Source of the DNA: Leptospira haakeii
GTDB taxonomy: Bacteria; Spirochaetota; Leptospiria; Leptospirales; Leptospiraceae
Assembly: GCF_002812045.1 (NCBI RefSeq)
Contig: NZ_NPEG01000001.1
Coordinates: forward strand, 1,054,001 to 1,118,000
DNA: 64,000 nucleotides
Direction: 5' to 3'
The position numbers were made by a program, and so were the translations under genes. Shown one piece after another: positions 58,552 through 64,000 of the stretch. The notes below the pieces were generated by a model. The model had not been told where the DNA came from. It searched no databases and saw only the letters and a program-made list of their open reading frames with translations. Positions within the stretch are counted from its first letter, which is position 1, and every line of letters begins with the position of its first letter.

Positions 58552-59459
58552 CCCAATAAATTTCTAAGAGCAGATTCCAGATTCGGGTATCTAAATTTAT
58601 AACCCAGCTCCTGGAGTCTTTTTGGCACCACTCTTTGTCCATGAGTTGCCACGATGGCACCTTCGCCTAATGCTAGTGAGAGTGCAAAGGAAGGAACTCT
58701 TGTGAAGGAAGGGCGTCCTAAAGTTTTTGCAAGTGCCTTGCTAAACTGCTCATTGGAAAGCGGTTCAGGAGATACAAGGTTAAACGCTCCTTTTGCTTCT
58801 TCTTTTCTGATCAGGAACATGATTGCAGAGAGTTGGTCTTCGATATGGATCCAAGATAGGATTTGGTTTCCGCTCCCGATCGGTCCGCCTGCAAATAATT
58901 TGAATGCAGGAAGCATTGTGGCTAGCGCTCCGCCTTCGGTGGTTAGAACAACTCCTGTTCTTAGAAGAATAGTTCGGATGCCCGCCTTTTCTGCTTCTAA
59001 AGCTTCTTCTTCCCAGTCTTTACATAGACTGCCTAATTCATCGTCTGCTGCAGGACTATCTTCGTCGAAGGGTGGAGTTCCTGCATCATAAGATCCGTAG
59101 ATCCCGATTGCAGAAGAGTTAAAGAATGTTTTGGGTGCGAACTCTCCCATGGATATGAGTCTAGCAACAAGGTCCCTAGTAAAGTCTACACGAGAAGAGC
59201 GGATTCTTTGTTTGTATTCCGGGGTCCAGCGAACTCCAGCGATTGGTTCGCCTGCTAGGTTTATTAGAACGTCTACTCCTTCAAGATCAGCTCTGGTTGG
59301 GAGAGAGCCTATTCTAACATCCCATTCTGAAATTCTTTGGAGTCTAGGCGGCAATTTTCCACTTCGGCTAAAAATGCGGACTCTATGTCCTTCTGCCTTC
59401 AAGCGGATCGCTAACATGGATCCTATGAGTCCCGTGCCGCCGGTAATTCCAATAAGCAT
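58548..59459 (-). CDS. TIGR01777-family epimerase/SDR protein
   Basis: 303 residues of the extended SDR family. The NADP-binding motif GITGGTGLIGSML is at residues 3-15, and the family features LINLAGEPIAG..RW and FNSSAIGIYG (with the catalytic-position Ser and Tyr) follow, then a C-terminal domain (about 225-300) with RVPSFALSLALGE. TIGR01777 proteins (SDR39U1/YfcH-like) have unclear substrates. The stop overlaps the hairpin repeat at 58528-58551. Confidence 0.9.
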   Translation of the reverse strand: MLIGITGGTGLIGSMLAIRLKAEGHRVRIFSRSGKLPPRLQRISEWDVRIGSLPTRADLEGVDVLINLAGEPIAGVRWTPEYKQRIRSSRVDFTRDLVARLISMGEFAPKTFFNSSAIGIYGSYDAGTPPFDEDSPAADDELGSLCKDWEEEALEAEKAGIRTILLRTGVVLTTEGGALATMLPAFKLFAGGPIGSGNQILSWIHIEDQLSAIMFLIRKEEAKGAFNLVSPEPLSNEQFSKALAKTLGRPSFTRVPSFALSLALGEGAIVATHGQRVVPKRLQELGYKFRYPNLESALRNLLG

Positions 59460-59578
59460 TTCGCGAACCGCCTTTGAGAAATTTCTTTCCGGATCATAAT
59501 TCGAAATTGGTTTTCTTTCGACAAGAAGAAAGGAAATCCTTCTTGATTCCGGGTTAGGAAATCGACATACTTGAATGA

Positions 59579-60190
59579 GTGGATTTTTTTAAATTGAACG
59601 CCGTTTCAAAAACTTGGGCAGCGGTTTTCGTTGCCGGACTGGTTTTTTCCAATTATTATTTGTATTCTACCACGAATTCCAAATTGGAATCCTATAAATC
59701 CGAGCCTCCTTTTTTACGTTTCGATTTCACTGATTCTTATTTAGTGGATCGTTCTTCTCAGGCACCTTATTTGGCTGACGGAAATTTGGATACTGAGTGG
59801 AGAAAGTTAAGACCTTCTTCCATGAAAGTGGATTTTGATCTGGAGTTAAGACTCTCCCATCGATTGAAATCCGGGTCTTATGTTCCGACGAACTGGAAAG
59901 GTCTGAAAGTAATTGCTTGTTCTAAAAATACTCCCCCTCTTTCTCTCAAAGTTTTAGAAAGAGAGGCGATCAATGTGGATAAGGAATCCAGACTCCCAGA
60001 TGATACTGAATATAGTTCTATTCTTTTGGATTTTTCGGGATCTGAAACTGCTATCGTTTATTTAAAGAAGGACGCGGGCTCTGTTCCTCAAAAAGACTAT
60101 CCGAATGGGATTTGGATCTGGGCAGTGCAAGGAATATTCCAAAATATCGGCCCTGACTCTTGTATTAAAGATATTCAACTCTTCGAATAA
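59579..60190 (+). CDS. Membrane-anchored protein with possible discoidin-like domain
   Basis: 203 residues. The start is GTG at 59579 (the overlapping ATG at 59575 reaches a stop at once). One N-terminal membrane helix (about 9-27) anchors an exported domain (about 40-203) with YLADGNLDTEWRKL, the PxxxDGNxxTxW pattern seen in F5/8 type C (discoidin) carbohydrate-binding modules. Family membership is a guess from that motif. The next gene starts 15 bases later, suggesting one operon. Confidence 0.65.
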   Translation: MDFFKLNAVSKTWAAVFVAGLVFSNYYLYSTTNSKLESYKSEPPFLRFDFTDSYLVDRSSQAPYLADGNLDTEWRKLRPSSMKVDFDLELRLSHRLKSGSYVPTNWKGLKVIACSKNTPPLSLKVLEREAINVDKESRLPDDTEYSSILLDFSGSETAIVYLKKDAGSVPQKDYPNGIWIWAVQGIFQNIGPDSCIKDIQLFE

Positions 60191-60205
60191 GAGCTGAGGT
60201 GTTGA

Positions 60206-61009
60206 ATGAATTTTTCGGAAACCGGCAGAATTGATTTACCTGAATACAAAGCCGGTGGCCGAGAAAGATTATTTATCTTTTTATCCATCACGACATTCAG
60301 CATTGCAGTTTTTGAAGAAGTTCGAATCTTATATGTTGTTCCGGTGCTTCTTCTCCTATTTTTGTTGATCGGATTTCAATTCAAATGGAAATCCTTATTA
60401 TATCTTAATATTCCTTTATTCGTATTAACTTTTATTAATATATTTCCTTATGCCAAAAATCTTTGGCCTGGGACATTGATTTTTTCGCTAGTTTTTTACT
60501 TCTTTGCTTTTTCAAAAATTCGAGAGGCCGGGTTATTTCGTTGGCTAACAAAGGGAGAAGTTTCCAAACAAGTTTTGGGACTTTCTATTCTATTTGTCCT
60601 ATCCGCTAGTATCGCTTTGTTTCTTTGGTTTTATCTTTTGGATCCTGATATCAGTGATATTAAAGATAATTTTCCAAAAGGAGATGTCTATTTACTAATC
60701 GCAGCAGGAATCGGTTTTGCGATCATAAATGCAATTGCGGAAGAATTTTTATTCAGAGGGATTTTATTCGAGGCATTGCTTACAGCAAGGTTTTCACTTT
60801 TTTGGGCTCTTATTTTTCAAGCGATCAGTTTTGGAATTTTACATCTAAATGGATTTCCGCGTGGCTGGGTAGGAGTGGGTCTTGCTGGAATCTACGGTTT
60901 GATGACGGGACTTATTCGGATTTTGAGTAAGGGAATTTATTATCCGGTGCTCGTGCATTTTTTTGCGGATATTACGATTGCAGGGATCGTTTTGTTTTTT
61001 GCGAATTAG
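60206..61009 (+). CDS. CPBP-family intramembrane metalloprotease
   Basis: 267 residues with about eight membrane helices. The CPBP/Abi motif EEFLFRG (residues 178-184) supplies the catalytic Glu pair, and conserved His residues occur in GILHLNGF and LVHFFADI. Relatives are prenyl-protein CaaX proteases or bacteriocin-immunity proteins; the substrate here is unknown. The gene has a GAGGTG ribosome-binding site and lies 15 bases downstream of the anchored protein gene. Confidence 0.88.
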   Translation: MNFSETGRIDLPEYKAGGRERLFIFLSITTFSIAVFEEVRILYVVPVLLLLFLLIGFQFKWKSLLYLNIPLFVLTFINIFPYAKNLWPGTLIFSLVFYFFAFSKIREAGLFRWLTKGEVSKQVLGLSILFVLSASIALFLWFYLLDPDISDIKDNFPKGDVYLLIAAGIGFAIINAIAEEFLFRGILFEALLTARFSLFWALIFQAISFGILHLNGFPRGWVGVGLAGIYGLMTGLIRILSKGIYYPVLVHFFADITIAGIVLFFAN

Positions 61010-61051
61010 GAATCGGGTCGCTCTGGATTTTCGAAAGTTTTTTGGTTTTAT

Positions 61052-61070
61052 TAGTTGCTTTTGGCAACTA
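61052..61070. promoter_or_regulatory. MarR-type operator candidate before the MarR-GNAT gene
   Basis: TAGTTGC and GCAACTA form perfect 7-base arms around TTTTG. The site ends 19 bases before the ATG of 61090, the position expected of an autoregulatory operator. Size and symmetry fit MarR-family sites. Confidence 0.6.
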
Positions 61071-61089
61071 TAGGCACTAATATTTCTTT

Positions 61090-61998
61090 ATGAAAGACCA
61101 TGTAGATTCTATTCGTGAATTCAATAGGTACTATACGAACGCTTTAGGACTCTTAAATAATCATTTTTTGAATAGTGAATATTCTCTGACGGAAGCGAGA
61201 TTATTATACGAGATCAGGCATTCTAAAGATATTACTGCCGGCCAATTAGTCCGTTTATTAAATTTAGATAAAGGTTACCTAAGTAGGACAATCCAACAAT
61301 TTGAGAAGAAGGGAATTTTAAAAAGAACTCCAAGTCGAAATGATTCGCGTATTCTTCATTTGGAGCTTACCAAAAAAGGAAAAGATGTTTTATCCAAATT
61401 AATCTCAGCTTCGAATTCACAAATTTCAGGTTTGCTCAAAGATTGTTCCGATCCAGATAAAAATGAATTAGTCTCTTCTATGAATTTAATAATAAGGGTC
61501 CTTTCCAAGGAACTATCTCCCGTGATTTATCGGGAAGCAAGGATTGGAGATCTAGGTTATATGATCCATAGACAGGCTGTATTATACCGAGACGAATATA
61601 AGTTCAATGATTCTTTCGAAGAGTATTTGATACAAGGGATGTTGGAATATCTAAAAAACAAAACTGAATTTGATAGGGTATGGATAGCAGAATCGAATGG
61701 AAATATTGCAGGTGCGATCTCGATCATTCATTCCGAAAAGAATCTTTCCCAAATTCGTTGGTTTTACACTGAACCTAAATTTAGGAATTTAGGAATTGGA
61801 AAAAATCTACTAACCCTTGCGGTAGATTATGCAAAATCAAAGAATGTTTCCATTTTTCTTTGGACCTTGAACAATTTGGATGCTGCGAGAAATTTATATA
61901 AACGTTTCGGCTTTGTTCTTTCTGAATCTAAGCAGAATCAAGTTTGGAAGAAAAACCTAACGGAAGAGAGATGGGATTTGGGAAGAAAACTGGGGTGA
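61090..61998 (+). CDS. MarR-type regulator fused to a GNAT acetyltransferase
   Basis: 302 residues. The N-terminal MarR domain (about 1-145) has the winged-helix pattern LTEARLLYEIRHSKDITAGQLVRLLNLDKGYLSRTIQQFEKKG and DSRILHLELTKKG. The C-terminal GNAT domain (about 150-295) has the acetyl-CoA loop RNLGIGKNLL and NLDAARNLYKRFGF. This fusion is known in many bacteria and probably senses a small molecule and acetylates it or a related one. Its last eight codons and stop lie in a 31-base duplication of the tRNA-His 3' end. A palindrome just upstream suits autoregulation. Confidence 0.92.
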   Translation: MKDHVDSIREFNRYYTNALGLLNNHFLNSEYSLTEARLLYEIRHSKDITAGQLVRLLNLDKGYLSRTIQQFEKKGILKRTPSRNDSRILHLELTKKGKDVLSKLISASNSQISGLLKDCSDPDKNELVSSMNLIIRVLSKELSPVIYREARIGDLGYMIHRQAVLYRDEYKFNDSFEEYLIQGMLEYLKNKTEFDRVWIAESNGNIAGAISIIHSEKNLSQIRWFYTEPKFRNLGIGKNLLTLAVDYAKSKNVSIFLWTLNNLDAARNLYKRFGFVLSESKQNQVWKKNLTEERWDLGRKLG

Positions 61999-62011
61999 AC
62001 GACGGGGCTTG
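61981..62011. repeat. 31-base direct repeat, copy 1 (tRNA-His 3'-end duplicate)
   Basis: The stretch starting GGAAGAAAACTGGGG and ending GGGGCTTG is identical to 62184-62214, which is the 3' end of the tRNA-His gene with its flank. Here it forms the end of the MarR-GNAT gene. Such repeats border elements that integrated at a tRNA 3' end. Confidence 0.85.
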
Positions 62012-62183
62012 CCGTTACGCAGTCTCGCATCCTGCTCGACTTGGCTCCACGGCGTCTTTTGCACTCGCTTCGCCATCCTGGCTCGCGGCGCGTTTGTGAC
62101 GCTCTCTACGGATCGCTGCAAACACTTGCGTGCAAAAGCTTCAAGCCGTCTTTCATATTGAGCTGATTTGATTCTTACGGATT
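62012..62183. repeat. GC-rich insert between the tRNA-His repeats
   Basis: This 172-base stretch has many GC-rich octamers (for example GGCTCGCGGCGC) and no supported gene. A minus-strand open frame crosses it and the tRNA, but looks spurious. With the flanking 31-base repeats it resembles the remnant of a small integrated or duplicated element. Confidence 0.6.
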
Positions 62184-62214
62184 GGAAGAAAACTGGGGTG
62201 AACGACGGGGCTTG
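62184..62214. repeat. 31-base direct repeat, copy 2 (at the tRNA-His 3' end)
   Basis: Identical to 61981-62011. This copy is inside and just beyond the 3' end of tRNA-His and covers part of the T-arm, the acceptor 3' strand and CCA. Confidence 0.85.
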
Positions 62215-62270
62215 AACCCGCGACAGCCAGAACCACAATCTGGAGCTCTACCAACTGAGCTACGTCCACC
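62194..62270 (-). tRNA. tRNA-His (anticodon GTG), CCA encoded
   Basis: Read on the minus strand the cloverleaf is complete. The acceptor GTGGACG pairs with CGTTCAC, a D-arm with AGCTCAGTTGGTAGAGC follows, and the anticodon stem CCAGA/TCTGG holds GTG. The T-arm GCGGGTTCAAGCCCCGT completes it. The extra G before position 1 pairs with discriminator C73, the tRNA-His identity pair. CCA is encoded. The 3' end is duplicated at 61981-62011. Confidence 0.97.
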
Positions 62271-62275
62271 ATATT

Positions 62276-62353
<78 letters not shown>

Positions 62354-62370
62354 CTTTGAGAAAGAGGAAT

Positions 62371-62442
62371 TCGGGATGACAGGATTTGAACCTGCGACCC
62401 TCTGTACCCAAAACAGATGCGCTACCACTGCGCTACATCCCG
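62371..62442 (-). tRNA. tRNA-Pro (anticodon TGG), CCA not encoded
   Basis: On the minus strand acceptor CGGGATG pairs with CATCCCG, the anticodon stem TCTGT/ACAGA holds TGG, and the T-arm reads GCAGGTTCAAATCCTGT. The discriminator A is followed by ATT, so CCA must be added after transcription, unlike in its two neighbours. Confidence 0.96.
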
Positions 62443-62477
62443 GATCGAAGTCCATGATTTCGCGGAAGGGCGAGGTG

Positions 62478-63191
62478 TCAAGTCGCTTGTCTATTTGTTT
62501 GAGATAGTTTTTTCAAGTGTTCTAAAATGATATCTTCGGTTGGAGCTTTGGTAATTGCTTTTTCGAAGGCTTTTCTGGCTTCTTCCGGTTTTCCCAATTT
62601 GGAAAGCAGAACTCCGAAAGAATCCAGATATGCTGGATTATCCGGATCCAACTGCAGAGCACGTTTGATGTTTTCCATCGCCAGTTTGAGATCTTCCGGA
62701 TTTGGTTCTTTCCCCTCTAAGAGCAGATATGCTACCGAATTTAGGCTATTTTTTTGTTCCGGCCTCAATCGCAAAATTCTCAAGTGAGTTTCGATTGCCG
62801 CTTTCGTGTCCCCGGACTTTTCCAATGCGGACGCTTTTAAGGAAAGAAGAATGATATCATCCAGTGAAAGTTTGAGACGCTCTTCCGTTTTTGCCAGAGC
62901 GGATTTATAATCTCCAGTCCGGATTAAAGAGTAGATCATCATCCTAAATGCGTTATCTCTCTCCGAGAATTTTGGGAATTCCTCCATGAGCTCTTCGATA
63001 ACCGAAACGCATTTTTTGTGGTTTCCCGTCCTGGAACAACATATTGCAAAATTATAAAGTAGCTCCGGATCTTTTCCCGTCTCGGACATTTCCCGATCGA
63101 TCAAAGTGAGTGCGATCGTATAATTCTCTTTTAGAATTTCAGTGAAAATTCTTCTTTTGGCTGGGATCTTTCTGGAAGTTTTCTTTTCCAT
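62478..63191 (-). CDS. TPR-repeat protein
   Basis: 237 residues with at least five TPR-like units: LLYNFAICCSRTGNHKKCVSV (about 45), YSLIRTGDYKSALAKTEERL, ALEKSGDTKAAIETHLRIL, AMENIKRALQLDPDNPAYLDSFGVLLSK and KPEEARKAFEKAI. The head is basic (KKTSRKIPAKRR) with no signal peptide. It is a cytoplasmic scaffold of unknown partner. The ATG abuts the stop of surE directly (TAAATG), so the two are co-translated. A tRNA cluster follows downstream. Confidence 0.88.
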   Translation of the reverse strand: MEKKTSRKIPAKRRIFTEILKENYTIALTLIDREMSETGKDPELLYNFAICCSRTGNHKKCVSVIEELMEEFPKFSERDNAFRMMIYSLIRTGDYKSALAKTEERLKLSLDDIILLSLKASALEKSGDTKAAIETHLRILRLRPEQKNSLNSVAYLLLEGKEPNPEDLKLAMENIKRALQLDPDNPAYLDSFGVLLSKLGKPEEARKAFEKAITKAPTEDIILEHLKKLSQTNRQAT

Positions 63192-63944
63192 TTACTTCGA
63201 TTTAACCCGGATCTTTTTTTTAAATTCTTCTAATTCAAGCAAGGAAGTTTGATCTAAACCCAAAGGTGTGATCGGGATTTTTCCACGGAAGAATATATCA
63301 AAATCAGTACCTTCTTCAGGAACATGCCCAAGGTCAGAACCCCCTAAGAAGAAGTCTGAGATCCCACCTATAATCGGTTTAGCCTCGTAAGTGTCCACAT
63401 AGGTTCTTCTGCCTAACTTCGCTAATTCTATAGAAGAAAGTGAGTTCTCGAATTTTTCCGGAATATTGATATTATATACGGTCCCAGGAATAAATTCGTC
63501 TATCCATGAATTTAGGACCTCGCGAACCAATTCGGCTTCTTTAATATAGTCGTAGTTTTTGTCCCAGTTTCCTGAACTGACTGCGACACTTTTTTTGTTA
63601 TGAATGGCTCCGTGTCTTGCGGCTCCGACCGTTCCTGAATAGTGAACGTCATGTCCCATATTCACTCCTCGGTTGATCCCGGAGAGCACCAAATCGATTT
63701 TCGGGAAGATATTTCCATGTAGCCCTATGTTCACGCAGTCTACAGGGAACCCATCTACGATATAATGATTTTCGTTTACTCTTTCTACCCTCAAAGAATC
63801 ATGAATGCTCAATGCCATAGAAGTTGCGGAACGTTCTTTTAGAGGAGCTATCAGATAGGTATTATGTTCTTTCCCTAAAACTTTTTCCAAAGCAAGGATC
63901 CCGTTGGAAGAGATCCCGTCATCGTTGGTGATTAGAATATTCAT
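63192..63944 (-). CDS. surE: 5'/3'-nucleotidase SurE
   Basis: 250 residues. The N-terminal [14 protein letters not shown] contains the paired Asp that binds the metal, and [26 protein letters not shown], followed by SVAVSS, is the SurE hallmark. The enzyme hydrolyses nucleoside monophosphates, and is linked to stationary-phase survival. Length is normal. It is directly followed by the TPR gene. The upstream neighbour lies beyond the window. Confidence 0.95.
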   Translation of the reverse strand: MNILITNDDGISSNGILALEKVLGKEHNTYLIAPLKERSATSMALSIHDSLRVERVNENHYIVDGFPVDCVNIGLHGNIFPKIDLVLSGINRGVNMGHDVHYSGTVGAARHGAIHNKKSVAVSSGNWDKNYDYIKEAELVREVLNSWIDEFIPGTVYNINIPEKFENSLSSIELAKLGRRTYVDTYEAKPIIGGISDFFLGGSDLGHVPEEGTDFDIFFRGKIPITPLGLDQTSLLELEEFKKKIRVKSK

Positions 63945-64000
63945 ATTATATGTTATGGAAGAGAAGGATTGAACGATGTGATCATCGCCGAATACATAGC

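Noticed and set aside
61957..62238. 93-codon minus frame across the tRNA-His gene
   Set aside because: It reads through the tRNA, the 31-base repeats and the GC-rich insert, with no ribosome-binding site or family pattern; the tRNA explains it.
63945..64000. Partial gene at the right edge
   Set aside because: Short open frames exist on both strands, but 56 bases without a motif cannot support a gene.

Overview
The window reads as a chromosomal segment of a Leptospira species (Spirochaetes). This rests on moderate GC with AT-rich spacers, many lipoproteins with loose spirochaetal lipoboxes, a high density of SpoIIE-type phosphatases, histidine kinases and response regulators, a fatty-acid/acyl-CoA based metabolism, and several genes of a kind found mainly in leptospires. 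The species cannot be fixed from the sequence alone. About 60 protein genes and three tRNA genes (His, Arg, Pro) are supported. No rRNA, CRISPR array, intact IS element or prophage was seen.

Layout. 0.1-3.8 kb: a two-gene HadAB-like (R)-hydratase operon behind a TetR-type palindrome, a small membrane protein and a 7TMR-DISM/SpoIIE phosphatase. 4.1-8.6 kb: TPR lipoprotein, DUF2062 and DUF2167 membrane proteins, a ketopantoate-reductase-like enzyme and a secreted family-I lipase. 8.65-9.37 kb: a gene-free stretch. 9.4-14.2 kb: amidohydrolase, quinone-oxidoreductase-like MDR enzyme, crotonyl-CoA carboxylase/reductase and a TetR regulator. 14.4-19.4 kb: exported protein, OmpA lipoprotein, ABC-F ATPase, tail-anchored coiled-coil protein, RdgB and a STAS protein. 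19.5-22.2 kb: acyltransferase and multi-spanning membrane protein in one transcript. 22.5-29.2 kb: signalling island (SpoIIE-HAMP-TPR phosphatase, CHASE3-PAS kinase, Rcp1-like regulator, receiver-kinase). 29.2-33.0 kb: CsaA-like protein, alpha/beta hydrolase, DUF1801-like protein, and a secreted PLC-like enzyme with a lectin-like tail. 33.2-35.3 kb: response regulator, Spy/CpxP-like lipoprotein, ECF sigma factor and membrane anti-sigma candidate. 35.4-42.3 kb: SSB, MltG, acyl-CoA dehydrogenase, IlvD. 42.4-45.9 kb: ethanolamine permease plus EutB and EutC. 46-54.9 kb: small proteins, TerB-like protein, MetG, GlnD, GH13 glucosidase. 55-64 kb: AidB-like acyl-CoA dehydrogenase, thioredoxin, TIGR01777 epimerase, CPBP protease, MarR-GNAT fusion, tRNA cluster, TPR protein, SurE.

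How the genes fit together. The hydratase pair, Ccr, two acyl-CoA dehydrogenases and a TetR regulator fit an organism that lives on fatty acids and must handle C4/C5 acyl-CoAs. The ethanolamine genes and the lipases would supply headgroups and acyl chains from phospholipids. SpoIIE phosphatases together with a STAS protein suggest partner-switching regulation, but no anti-sigma kinase gene lies nearby.

The most notable items are the PLC-like protein whose C-terminal tail looks like a circularly permuted C-type lectin domain, the Spy-ECF-anti-sigma cassette, a 31-bp duplication of the tRNA-His 3' end bordering a GC-rich 172-bp insert, a MarR-type operator just upstream of the MarR-GNAT gene, and several unexplained perfect or tandem palindromes.
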